The notes under the pieces: model-generated
The model's input: the letters and a program-made list of their open reading frames with translations, nothing else
Databases searched by the model: none
What the model was told of the DNA's origin: nothing
In this document: positions 1 to 11,073 of the stretch, piece by piece
Layout of the letters: every line of letters begins with the position of its first letter
How positions within the stretch are numbered: position 1 is the stretch's first letter
Program-made: the position numbers and the translations under genes
From: Cucumis sativus
Taxonomy: Eukaryota; Streptophyta; Magnoliopsida; Cucurbitales; Cucurbitaceae
DNA length: 64,000 nt
NCBI RefSeq assembly: GCF_000004075.3
Contig: NC_026657.2
Span: 2,852,001-2,916,000 of the forward strand
Direction: 5' to 3'

Positions 1-645
1 ATTCTTCCAATGCTACAAATATTAAGCCCAACCAAGAGAGTTTTTGAGAGATAAAACTCTTAAGCCTGACATCACCTCATAACCTGTAACTATGTTCTTC
101 AAGTTATTGAACAGGGGTAGATTGTAGTTCGAAAAGCGAAGCGTGTCATCAGCAAATTACACCTCTCCATCTCTAATGGGAAGGTCCTTCATGAAGTCAT
201 CCCTCAGAACTTTGTTAATAAGCCTGCCAAAGACATCCACTATCAACATGAAAGAGAGAGGGGCAAGCGGAACACCTTGCCTAAGCCCTTTAGCAGCTTT
301 GATTTGTCCTCTTGGATCATAATAGAGGAGGTGTTAGAATGTTAGTCATAGAAGCTTTGATCCAACCAATCCAATGACCGCCATAGCCTTTACAATTTAG
401 CACCTCAAGGAGAAAGTCCTAGATTCCTACCCAACCATATCCAAAGGCCCCTTCTCAAAATCCAGCTTGATGAAAACCCAACCCTTCTTCTTTCTATTAA
501 TAAAACCATCAAAAAACTTGTAAGCAACCAAAATCAAGAATTTGTCTTTTTTTCCTTTTTCTTCTTCCTTTTGTTGTGCCTGCAACTTTAAAGATGAATA
601 TGCTAGATCATTTTTACTTTGGTATCTTTTTGAGTGAACTAACAC
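1..645 (-). mobile_element. Degenerate LINE (non-LTR retrotransposon) reverse-transcriptase fragment
   Basis: Read on the minus strand, the stretch translates in shifting frames into pieces of a plant LINE ORF2 reverse transcriptase. From 645 downward the frame ends in GWVFIKLDFEKG, like the KxDFEKAYD block. After a frame change comes GLRQGVPLAPLSFMLIVDVF (about 270-215), the usual G-RQGDPLSP block. The FADDT catalytic block lies at about 145-156, with a stop codon directly before it. Stops and frame changes mean it is dead. It continues beyond the left edge. It ends only about 60 bases before a TAF11 exon on the opposite strand, so it probably sits in a TAF11 intron. The family assignment rests on motif recognition. 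Confidence 0.8.
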
Positions 646-704
646 ATTATGAAATCTTCACTTAGAGAAAGAATCCTCTTGTAACTCGTCTTATCATTTT
701 CCAG

Positions 705-1337
705 AGCAATTCTCTCACAATTTACAGAAGAACAGATGAGTCGTTACGAGTCCTTTCGCAGAGCTGGATTTCAGAAAGCTAATATGAAAAGGGTATGGAT
801 CTTAATATTTTCTCTTTTCGAAAGACCATAGATAGCCAAGGAAGGTTGGGGTGGAATGCATTCTAGGTATTGGTTGGTTGGATGGTTTGTTTTATTATTA
901 TTTTTTCAATTTCTGGTCTGAGACGTTAATCTTTTTGAACTTGAACCTAGCTCATCTTGTTTCATTTCACTTGTAAGCTGTAGCTGTTAGCAAGCATCTC
1001 GGGAACACAGAAAATTTCTGTACCGATGACAATCGTTGTGTCTGGTATAGCAAAGATGTTTGTTGGTGAACTCGTAGAAACAGGTATGTAAAAACCCAAT
1101 TCCATTGTTCTTTCCAGTTACTTTTCATGTCAATGTGAAACATAGACCTAAGAATCTGAATTTTTTTTAAAAAATCTAACTTATTTCAATACTTTTTATT
1201 TTGTTTCAGCAAGAGTTGTTATGACAGAGCGTAATGATACGGGACCTATCAGACCATGCCATCTCAGAGAAGCATATAGAAGACTAAAGCTTGAAGGTAA
1301 GATTCCTAGGAAATCAGTGCCTAGGCTCTTTCGCTAA
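705..1337 (+). CDS. TAF11: TFIID subunit 11 (TAF11), 3' three exons, 5' part missing
   Basis: TAF11 is a histone-fold subunit of general transcription factor TFIID, acting in the nucleus in RNA polymerase II pre-initiation. Three exons read through in phase: 705-792, 984-1083 and 1210-1337 (stop TAA). They encode AILSQFTEEQMSRYESFRRA, then LLASISGTQKISVPMTIVVS, then a tail ending RKSVPRLFR. This is the full conserved histone-fold region and matches the plant TAF11 C-terminus closely. All junctions are GT-AG. The first exon opens in phase 2 after TTTTCCAG, so at least one upstream exon is needed. None is visible between 1 and 704, which is LINE sequence. The N-terminus therefore lies left of the window or has been lost. 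Exon calls are firm; whether the gene is still functional cannot be judged here. Confidence 0.88.
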
Positions 1338-3900
1338 TCACTCTGTTTAATTTAGGAGTTTTTGGAAGAAAATTTGAATACTACAGCATCAATATTAGGA
1401 TGTTTATATATATATAACTGAAGTTCCTAACATATTTTTGTACGAATCGACTTCTCACTTTACTACATACACGAATTATTGGAAGGAGTAAAACACAAAC
1501 ATGGATTTTCCAGCACAACCTATACATTTAAATAGTAAAACACATTTGATGATTATATAGAGTTGGAATACAAAGACACATACTGGCGTGTTCGGGAGGA
1601 TGGAATGAAATGAGTTTGTAATGGATTTTATTCCATGCCCATACAGATTTGAGCGTTTTGGGCTTGGTTTGTAATACTAAACTCATTTCTTTTTCACATT
1701 TTTCAATCCAACTATTTTCTTCGTAACGTTTCACTATCTCATTTTTGTTTTGCCCTCGATTATCCACTTATTCCAACTCTCCATATATTCCCACTAATCC
1801 TAATTATATTTCAATTTTCCTAAACCAGTATTTTGATAATAATAATACCCAATGTTGATATGTGACAATCTTATAATGTGTGCTTCAAAATGAAAGTTTT
1901 GATACACCTTATAACACCATATTTCTAATATTTTCATCATAGATATAATTTGCGGTTGTGTTGCAAATGTATATTATTTTAACTTTTAGTGCACTTGAAA
2001 TAAGAGAGAAAAACTTCATTCCATTCTAATTTTCTCACATATGTGCATATATTTATATACAGATATTTGTTAATTATAGTGAATTATTTAATGAAAAGTG
2101 GTTGTGTCATGTGTGAAAAAACTTAGTCTATTTTGAGAAAACTTCAATAAATATCTGAGTTTCATTTCGTGCTTATATATTTGAATGAATAATTCACCTT
2201 TACAGTGATTGTTTTTAATTAGTATTACTTAATTTATGTATCTTATATATGTATATAAAATTATATTCAAGTTAAATTACTAGTTTAATTCCTTACTTTT
2301 GAAAATTATGACTAATAAACTATTAGAACATTAATTTTGACTCTAAATAGATCCCTTAAAATTGTCATAAACTTAAACTCTTAGAACATTTCACTTTTGT
2401 GTAAAATATAGTTGGTTAGTCATTTTTGAAATAGTTTTCTTAATTCTAAATATTGGAACGAAAGATGACAAAAACTAAAAACTATGGATGTTTTGAATTT
2501 TCTTTCAATATTTATGCATGAACATATATCAAACATTGCATACAAGAACTTAACTCTAAAATAAACAGAAATAGATATTTACTATAATTATTTTGTTAAA
2601 CTATTATTTCTCAAATGATACATATAATTACTAATATATTAATTAGATAACCGTAAATTAACCTTGGGAACGAAATTGAAAATTAATTTTAAATATATGA
2701 AAATTACGAGTTTGGTATTAAATATAAAATTGATTGCATCTGAATCAATTGGTAGATTGCTATTTAATTTTAATTTATTTATTTCTTAAAAATAAATAAA
2801 AAAATGATAAATTATCACCGTCTATATAACAAAATCATAAAAAAAAACAAAGTTTATTGCTGTTGATTTTTTTTATAAAGTATAAATATTTTGTTAAAGT
2901 GTTATATTTTTTTTTATAAATTCTCTTTAATTTGTTCTATATTAATATTATTTTAAGAAAATAATTTTTATTTTAAACATGAAATATAGGGTTTACTCTC
3001 TAATTTTTTTGTCCTTACCAATGAAATCAACTTGAAAAGAACAATCAAACCACTAAAGAACAATCAAACCACTACTTTGTAGATTTTAGAAATGTAAAGG
3101 TACCCTGATAATTTTAAGCACCAAGGATCTCTTAATTTTCAACGTACACTGATATCAATCGAACTAAGTTTTTGTTGTTGAAATATATTTAAGAAATTTT
3201 GACAACAAGACAGTAACATTCCATTTGCATGATTATGAGAAGATTTTGAACTTTTACAATTGTGTAATTGTTTCCTTCTTAAACAAAAATTTCATCTATT
3301 GCATTTTAGTACAAATCGGATGTGGAGAGATTCAAAGTAAGTAAGAACTTTTTTAAGTTCTTTGACTCAACTCTTATTGATCTTCTTCTTGTATCTCAAA
3401 CACATTTATCATCGGTTGATTTCTACTTTCGTTTTCTTTATGTTAAAAGGACTAAATGTAAACATTAAGTTTCATGTCATTTAAATTTATTATTAATCAC
3501 ATCTAAAATTTACACATGAATTTTGGTGAAGTTGAAAATATTTTAAATGCAAAATCAATAAAATAAAAAATCTAAATTTAAAAAAAAAAAGAAGAGAAAA
3601 ACAAATGTCTAGAGTGCACGTTATACAAACAAGAGTTTATAATACATAACCTCAAATAATTGGGTTACAATTTTATACATACACACACATATATATTTCA
3701 AACATTACAACTACCCATCATTAGCACATCATGATGATCATTCTTTACAAATATTTAAATGGAAGTTGCCCATTTACCTATCACCGACACAAAAATTTCA
3801 AATATATAAAATGACATATTGCAACAGGTCAACTAGGCTTTTAAATGACAAAAAGCTCCAAAACGACCATATGCAACTTGACATAAAGTTTGGGGTGTCC
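1338..3900. other. AT-rich spacer between TAF11 and expansin
   Basis: No convincing coding potential is seen on either strand. The sequence is strongly AT-rich with short microsatellites (for example ATATATAT near 1411). A short direct duplication, GAACAATCAAACCACTA, lies near 3039-3073. The small ORF at 1528-1767 (-) has no recognisable domain and is probably chance. Confidence 0.6.
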
Positions 3901-3908
3901 ACGTCACG

Positions 3909-3953
3909 ATAATGAATTCAATTCAATTCAAAACCTAGAATTGAATTCATTAT
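3909..3953. repeat. Perfect 16-bp inverted repeat (hairpin) downstream of expansin stop
   Basis: ATAATGAATTCAATTC at 3909-3924 is the exact reverse complement of 3938-3953, with a 13-nt loop. It lies about 135 bases past the expansin stop codon on the transcribed side, so it would probably be in or near the 3' UTR. Confidence 0.75.
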
Positions 3954-4087
3954 GATATATATTTAAGTCAGATTAACTTAAATTACTCGTCGTCTGAACA
4001 CCTCACACACAATTCAAAAATTATTATTCTAACGTGGCTGTTGTTACATATATTGTATCAGCCTCTTCGAATAATTTGTAGAAGTCA

Positions 4088-5015
4088 TCAACGGAAGTTG
4101 ACGTTGGCGTTGTAGGTTGAACCAAACCTCCAACTAGATGGAGCAACGTTCCAAGCTATGATGGTCTCTTTGGTTGTGTAAGAAGTGATTCTAAAAGAGA
4201 GAGATTGGCCAACCAAAGTTGAAAAGGCTTGATATGAAGCTCCCCAGTTATGGCTCATTTTGATCCACCCTGTTTTGCTCCCTTTCACCCACATTCCCGA
4301 CACGTCGCCGCCGCCACCGACATTCATCACGTACGCCAAAAGCCAGTAGCCATTTCCTTGTAATGTGAACCGAATGCCACCTTTTTTACCGCACGGGACA
4401 CGTCGGTACGCGACGGGGACGATCCCAGCCTTCCAATTGGCGATCTTCATAAAGGCTGGCTTCGACATGTCGAAGTGAACCCTTGGAGGGTTGCACCATC
4501 CGCCGTTGTCCGAAGGTTTAGCCCAATTTGGGGGGCAAAGGTTGGTGGCAGTCACGGTCGTGAAAGCAACATTAGAGTAACAAGCTTTGGATTGAGCACA
4601 TTTGATTTGAAAGCAAGTTCCACAAGCGTAGCCATTGTTGAAGAGTGTAGAGCTTAGAGCCGCCGTATCAACGCCATACCCATTTGTGAACAAGTTTCCA
4701 TAACCACACGCTCCTCCTGAAAATAATGTTTGGATCGATGATGTTAAGTAAATATGTCATTCATTATTGAAAGTTTTAAAACATGTTGTATATATAGAGT
4801 TTGAAAACTTAATCACTAGAAACACAAATCATGAAAGAAGTCTAGATACCCATTGTCTCAGATGCAGTCTCATCCCCATAGAAGGTGGCATGGGCGAGCT
4901 TCCAAGGACTTGGTCGGAAGATGGCGAGGACAGATTTAGTTGTCATCTCCGGCATTGTAAAGGACAAGAAAAAGATGGTGAGGACAAGACTACAACGAGG
5001 GAAATGGGAAGCCAT
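4088..5015 (-). CDS. EXPA: Alpha-expansin (cell-wall loosening protein)
   Basis: Alpha-expansins are secreted proteins that loosen cellulose-hemicellulose contacts during acid growth. Two exons join in phase: 5015-4850 and 4716-4088 (stop TGA), giving about 264 residues, the usual family size. Residues 1-31 form a signal peptide ([10 protein letters not shown] then a hydrophobic run). The mature domain opens [20 protein letters not shown] followed by ACGYGNL. The GH45-like domain holds the expected cysteines, the alpha-specific GWCNPP block and the HFD motif at residues 136-138. The C-terminal CBM63-like domain contains [10 protein letters not shown] and ends [13 protein letters not shown] (actual end NANVNFR). 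The start chosen is the ATG directly before the signal peptide; an in-frame ATG 13 codons upstream would spoil it. A TATAAATA lies 131 bases upstream. No subgroup is assigned. Confidence 0.95.
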
Positions 5016-5145
5016 TGTTGTTTTCGTATGTTTATGCATGTATAAGACAAACACTAAAAATGGAAGGGAGATATGTAGAGTTTGTGATTAAGTATTGAAA
5101 ACTTTGGTTGTATGAGGTGATGGAGTTGTTGTTGGGGTATGTTAG

Positions 5146-5153
5146 TATTTATA
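5146..5153 (-). promoter_or_regulatory. TATA box of the expansin gene
   Basis: TATAAATA on the minus strand, 131 bases upstream of the chosen expansin ATG. The spacing suits a transcription start about 100 bases before the ATG. Confidence 0.6.
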
Positions 5154-5800
5154 ATGTATGTATGAAAACAAATTGGGTTCATTACTAAATTGTTGGCCCT
5201 TCGTGACCCTCACTAACAACCATCAACTTCACAAGTCAAATTCAATTATTCTTTTTATCATATCATCATCATCATTATATTATGTTTTTCAATTGCCAAA
5301 AAGTCAAATAAAATAAAATTAGAGGTTGTTAGAAATTGGATGTATCTTAGTACATTTTTAAGGCCATTCCAATATTCGAGAAGAAGGGAATATTATTAAC
5401 TTTAAACTAAATAATCATTTAATAAGAAATTGTAGTTTTAGTTAAATACCATTTTTCAGTACATCAACTCAACTAGAGTAAAATAACAATTTGTATTCTC
5501 TAATATAGTAACATTCTTAGTTTAGTAAAAATCGGTCGTTCGGACTACACAATAATGTGTGCATGCCGCAACCACATTTTGAAAAACTTCTTTTCATGTC
5601 TTAAAATCAATCAAAATTTCTTTTCATGTCTTGAAATCAATTGCAAACGATAATGTTGATATGTATTTTCTTTTTGCGGTAGGTAAAATGTCCCAAAGCC
5701 ATTTCCAAGAGAAATTTTTTGTTTTATGTTAACTTTAACCCTTTTTTTGTTGTTGTGTGAGTTAATTAAATGTGAAAAATAGGTAGAATAATTAAAGAAA

Positions 5801-5965
5801 ATTTTCAAAAATAGCAAATTTTACAAAATATTTACAACCTGTAACAAATTTTATCATTGATAGTCATTGATATGCTATAGTGATAGAAAACTACCAATGA
5901 TATAATCCAAATATTTTACTATAGCTTATAAATATTTTAATTTATTTTGTTACTTTTAAAAAATC
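5801..5965. mobile_element. MITE-like inverted-repeat element, copy 1
   Basis: The left end CAAAAATAGCAAATTTTAC leads into AAATATTTAC; the right end AAATATTTTAATTTATTTTG leads to TTACTTTTAAAAA. The ends are imperfect inverted repeats. The centre holds ATCATTGATAG and TAGTGATAG motifs. About 165 bp with no coding capacity. The same ends recur at 8916, 9961, 23441 and 42567. Confidence 0.6.
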
Positions 5966-6810
5966 TCATTAATTAATATGAAACTTTATATTTATATTTA
6001 TATTTATATTTATATATATATATATTATCGAATTGACATTAACTTCAACTATCAATTTTAAAATTTGAGTTTAGTTTTTTCACCTCATACATTGGAAAAC
6101 AAATTAAATTTTTATACATATTTTCTAAAAGATATTATACTAAAAATGAGCTTTTATTAGAAATAAAAATAAGGAGTTATTTTTTCAAATAAAAAAATTT
6201 GACAAAATATCTGCCTCACAATAGAAAAAACTACATAAAAGATAAATTTGTTACTTTTGATTTTTGTAAAATATTTTTGATAAGTTCCTTAAAATAACAT
6301 AGAAATGGAATTTCTTCGATCCTCAACTAAATAAATTGTTCTTGACTCCTCAAATTCAAATTTAGTTTTTAAATATGATCCTATACTTCTCTTTCAATTA
6401 AAATAATGAGGAAGAGTCTATTAGTTTGGATGTTAAATAAATATGTGATTGTTTATCCTATAATTGCGGGCTGTGATTTAAATATATTATTTATTATTTT
6501 CGGATTAAAAAAATTAAATCTTCATTACTATTTATTTCACTTCATTTTTCATTCATAATTACTTTTGTCTTTCTAAATATTTCTAAAATAATAAATAACA
6601 AAACTGTTATAAAATATTTATAAAATATAACACGATTTTAGAAATTTATAAAATATTTATCATTTGTGAATTAACTCTAGTTAATAGTTTTGTTGTTGTT
6701 TATTGTTTAATACATGCTCTTAAAATTTATTTTAGTTTCTTTTCAACTATGTTTTTCATCTTTCTTTAAGAAACAAAACTCCTAACAAAATTTTAAAGAA
6801 TATATATTTT

Positions 6811-6918
6811 TTAAAAAAATCAAATTTAAGTTTTCAAAACTTCATTTAAATTAAAAAAGAATTATTAAAAAAATCAAATTTAAGTTTTCAAAACTTCATT
6901 TAAATTAAAAAAAAATTA
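6811..6918. repeat. 54-bp tandem duplication (two units)
   Basis: The unit starting AAAAAAATCAAATTTAAG and running through TTTTCAAAACTTCATTTAAA is repeated almost perfectly with period 54 (for example CAAATTTAAG at 6821 and 6875). Confidence 0.8.
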
Positions 6919-7689
6919 TTCAAAACTTGGTAAAGTTTTTTAATATTATTAGAAAGTGTGTAATAAAAACATAGAAATTTAGGGATAAACATTTTTACAA
7001 TAGAATGAAAACCATGAATGAAAATTCATCAAGATTATTTTTTCAAAAAAATTTATCAAATGTTAAGGTCATGAACCTAATAACTGTGATGCTCCATGTT
7101 CGGGATTTAAAATTTGAATTGGGCACTTGATGATTCCAACATTCTTTTGAGACCTAACATCGATCTTATTGTTTGTCTTCAAGAATGTTAATTAAGAGTC
7201 ACGAAAACTCTACTAAATTCTCACAAACCAACATAGATTCTTTCAACACCTTTTTATTCTCACTCACATGTATCTAATTAAATTTTTTTAAAAAAAATTA
7301 TCTAGTATAAGATTGATTTAAGCTAAGCACACTTAACTTTAGAGTTCCTATAATTGGACCAACAAAAAAATGTGTACCTTATTAGTATATGTAGTTAATT
7401 TTTAATTCTTTTTAAGCATTTTTAACAATACTTTTATATCCTTAAGATATCTCTCATTCAAAATGACTGATATTAGTTCAGTCATGACCACTTTCTAAAC
7501 TTGGATTGTTACAACAGTAGCCGTTAAAAAACATCAACTTATTTAATCATTTTTATACAGTTTTATTGTTTATTATCACTCATTTACTATATCAAGGATA
7601 AAAATGGTATATATTTAACGCTATTTTTATTCGTACTCTCATTTGCATTTGCTATTCATGCTTGTTTCTCATAATATGATATAATCAAT

Positions 7690-7710
7690 CACTACGAGAA
7701 ATTTCGCATC
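7690..7710 (+). repeat. Possible CACTA-type transposon end
   Basis: CACTACGAGAAATTTCGCAT resembles the CACTACNAGAAA terminus of plant CACTA (CMC) elements and their deletion derivatives. No matching opposite end was found nearby, so this is a lone-end resemblance only. Confidence 0.25.
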
Positions 7711-8337
7711 TCTAAAGAATAATAAAAAAAAAACCGCATCATGCGCTTTGAGCGATATTTGACTTTTGTTTTCTTTTTTTTCTTTTCTCCATAATTTATT
7801 TGTTGGCCTATTTACACATAATTTTGTCTTACTAATGTAGACCAATTAACTATAAGTAATAAACACATATATTATTATTGGCCGGTACGGTAGACTTCAA
7901 CATAGTTTATAAAAATAAAAAATATTTTTCCAAACACAACTTTCTTGAGACGTTTATCAATATTATCGATAATAGATGTCTACATATTAACTTGAAAAAA
8001 AATATATATACATGAATAATGTGAATATAGAAAAATAACTTATGTAAACAAATTTTTTAAATAGGTGATTGCAAACTAAATAAACTATACTACAATTTTA
8101 TTAAATATTATTATCATTCATGGGGATTTCTTCAGCTGCTTATAAATAAACAATATAATTATATAATAGTAATTTTGTTATAAAAGTCCACTACGTGCTG
8201 ACCACAACTATGCCTCTAACTTTTTTTTTTTTTTTTGGTTTCTAATTTGCAATATCTCTTGTTTATATAAAATTAAAAATTGTAATTTGTTATGTATTCT
8301 GTGTTGTGTCCAATTAAATTAAACTCACATGGATGAG

Positions 8338-8359
8338 AATAATAATAATAATAATAATG
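8338..8359 (+). repeat. AAT trinucleotide microsatellite
   Basis: Seven consecutive AAT units in AT-rich spacer. Confidence 0.85.
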
Positions 8360-8915
8360 TGAATGTTTGTCCCCATTAAGAGTATTTGTATATATCCTTA
8401 AAATACATATGATGATGATCCTTCTTAATACTCCCATCAGAATTTTGAAGAGACAAGGAAGAAATTAAACTTTTTAGGGAAACCATAATTTTTGTGTAGC
8501 TATATATATAGTATTAGTAATATGTATCATTTCATGAAGCCCTTAGATATAGTTATCTATATAATTCACAGTACATAATTCTTATATACACTTTTTTTTC
8601 TTAGGAAAATAAAATAGTTTTTTATTATTTAATCTTTAATTAGATTGTACTTATTATTACATAATTAAAAATTTTGGTTAATTGGGCTTGGGCTTTTATA
8701 ATCAAATTGGAAAGTGATTTATTGGGCTTCTGACCTCCCAAAATCAACGGGTAAGACCACTAATTTATCTTGAAAAATTGAGAGAAATTCCTACAATATT
8801 TTACTAATGTCTTAAATCCTTTACCAAAATTTTATGAACGGATTTGATATTTATCATATGTCATGAAATTAGGAAGGTTGTATTTTTTATTTATTTAACA
8901 AATATACTAGGGTCA

Positions 8916-9059
8916 TTTATAAAAATAGCAAAATAAATTAAAATATTTACGAGCTATAAGAAAATTTTGGATTCTATCACTATAGCATATCAATGACTAT
9001 AAATGATAAAATTTGATATAACTCGTAAATATTTTGCAAAATCTACTATTTTTAAAAAT
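8916..9059. mobile_element. MITE-like inverted-repeat element, copy 2
   Basis: The left end AAAAATAGCAAAATAAATTA followed by AAATATTTAC is mirrored at the right end by GTAAATATTTTG...CTATTTTTAAAAA. The core contains CTATCACTATAGCATATCAA and a second half that partly mirrors it. About 144 bp. Its core reads in the opposite direction to copy 1 (GATATGCTATAGTGATAG there). Confidence 0.65.
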
Positions 9060-9960
9060 TCATCAATATATTATCTATAATATTTCAACTAAACCCTCTT
9101 TGCGTATTTTTTTATTTTTCAGTCCGATTTTGTATTCTTATATTTATACTTTGACGTTCATCTCTTTTATGTTTTTCGGTGAAATATGTTGTTGACAATA
9201 TTTCAACTAAATTCTCTCTCCGTCTATTTTTTCTTCTTTCGGTCAATTTTTGTATTTATTTGTCATTCATCTTCTTCATGTTCACCGATTGAGTTCATAT
9301 TTTTTACATTTTCTATATCATGGCGAGTTGTCATTCTATATAATGTTGCTTTTTTGTAATCAAAAACGAGTTTTTCGTATCAAGAATTACATAATATTAA
9401 CGTTGTTTTTTTATATCAACCACATGCATAATAGAAATGTATTTTTTTATAAAATAATTCCTATTATAATGAATTTTTAGGTATTTCAATTAATTTCTTC
9501 TCACGTTACTAAATAATTTTGTTCATTTTGAGAGGAATATAATTTTAATTTATAACGATTATATATTACATCCAACTTGCAATGTTTCCATATATTTAAA
9601 GATCATTTCAAAAAAATTTACAGTAATGAAGTTGATTTCGGTTTACATATTTTTTTCATTATATACGGGGAATATCGTGTATTATATAAATTTTCAGGTA
9701 TAACCACATTGCAATATATTTTAGTCCATTAATAGATGTCATTTATAGAGTTACACAATAGTTGATCAAAATTTTGTTTTCTAAATAAATGATGTATATT
9801 GTTCATTATTTTTGTTGAATTACACCTTAATATATTATATTAATGGAATAATATTATTCTTATATTTAAAGTTTGACAAATTAATAATAACAAGGGTTGC
9901 AAAGTATTAGTCGTATACTTTATTTTAACAATTAATATATCTAAAAATAGTAAAAAGAAG

Positions 9961-10175
9961 AATTGTAAAAAATAATAAATTTGACCAAATATTTACAAGA
10001 TATAGCAAAATTTTAGATTTTATCAATAACAAACAATGGATAGATATTGGTATTCTTCTATCAATAACATTGATTGTCAATGATAGAAGTTTATTAGTTT
10101 CTATCATTTATAGAATAAATAAAAAATTGCTATAATTTGTAAATATTTTAATTTATTTTATTATTTTTAAAAATG
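9961..10175. mobile_element. MITE-like inverted-repeat element, copy 3
   Basis: The left end includes CCAAATATTTACAAGATATAG; the right end is GTAAATATTTTAATTTATTT followed by TATTATTTTTAAAAA. The 215-bp copy has an expanded core of GATAG and CTATC words (GGATAGATATTGG, CTATCAATAACATTG, TGATAGAAG). Confidence 0.6.
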
Positions 10176-10289
10176 TCTGAATATTTATATTCAGCTGAAT
10201 TTTCTAAATTTCCTATACCATCAATAAATTTTAAATATTAATCCTCCATCATTATTTTCTTTTTCAAAATTTGACAAATAATAATAATA

Positions 10290-10440
10290 AGGGTCGTTAA
10301 ATATGACAAAATATTATTGATAGATATTGATAGACTACTATCATTTATCACTAATAGTAGATACAACTGATAGATGTCTATCGATATCTATCATTGTTTA
10401 TTAATAATAGACTATATAATTTTGTTATATTTATTCATAT
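10290..10440. repeat. GATAG/CTATC-rich core of the same repeat family
   Basis: Dense alternating GATAG and CTATC words (TTGATAGATATTGATAGAC, ACTATCATTTATCACTAATA, TAGATGTCTATCGATATCTA) that can fold back on one another. The outer ends seen in the other copies are poorly preserved. Confidence 0.5.
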
Positions 10441-10830
10441 ACTACTAAAAACTTGGTTTTATTCATGCATATATTTATTTATACTATTTATGTTACTTCA
10501 TTGCCTTTTTTTCATGTGACAATTTGTGTTTCCTTTTTCTTTTTTTTTTTTTTTTTGATGGATATTGATTCTAACATATATCCAACTATATAGAAACTTT
10601 TGTTTGAATTGAAAATTCTAACTTTAATACCTAATTTAAATTTCTGAATTTAAGTGAGTACTTAATCCATATTCTTGTGAAGTTTCCAAATTAGATTGCA
10701 ATGTATATTAATTTGTTAAACAAGAAAGGGTGATTACAATAGCATGAGTGTAAAAAGAGAGAGAGGGATAGAAAGGTAGTTAGGAAGAAGAAGAGAGTGA
10801 TAAAATAAGATTAATGTTCATATTTAGTAA

Positions 10831-11073
10831 TTATGCCTTATTCTCGTCTTGGTGTCTCCACAAATCACATTTAGATTGAAACTTCAGCAAACATGATTTG
10901 CAAGTATGAAACTTGCCGGCATGACGAGATTGATGCTTAAGGAAACTTTTCTCTGGAATACTGTTCCCACACAAATGACATATCACCCTGTTTGGTGAAG
11001 AAGGAGGGTCATTGTTATCGCTGCCAGATTGTTCTCCTTTGTTTCTACTGTTGCTGCTACTACTACTTTCCAT
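10831..11073 (-). CDS. Small C2H2-type zinc-finger protein (80 aa)
   Basis: The single-exon ORF begins MESSSSSNSRNKGEQSGSDN, a serine-rich low-complexity start. Then comes a finger at about residues 32-51: CHLCGNSIPEKSFLKHQSRH, with a C-x2-C-x11-H-x3-H arrangement. A second half finger at about 58-74 reads CKSCLLKFQSKCDLWRHQ; it has both cysteines and the first histidine but the last one is missing and the protein ends seven residues later. No QALGGH signature is present, so it is not a typical plant EPF-type repressor. Such proteins are usually nuclear DNA- or RNA-binding factors. It may be a complete small protein, a truncated copy, or one exon of a larger gene. The clear Cys/His spacing amid non-coding sequence supports a real or recently real gene. 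Confidence 0.6.
   Translation of the reverse strand: MESSSSSNSRNKGEQSGSDNNDPPSSPNRVICHLCGNSIPEKSFLKHQSRHAGKFHTCKSCLLKFQSKCDLWRHQDENKA

Larger units (their letters stand above)
5160..10830. other. Long AT-rich spacer with small repeats
   Basis: No gene recognised. Contents are the inverted-repeat elements listed separately (5801, 8916, 9961, 10290), a 54-bp tandem duplication at 6811-6918, poly-T runs (8220, 10535), an AAT microsatellite (8338-8359), and a TTTATA/TA-rich microsatellite at about 5990-6025. A single CACTA-like end occurs at 7690. Small ORFs at 5611-5817, 9250-9480 and 9925-10107 have no domain and overlap repeats. Confidence 0.6.
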
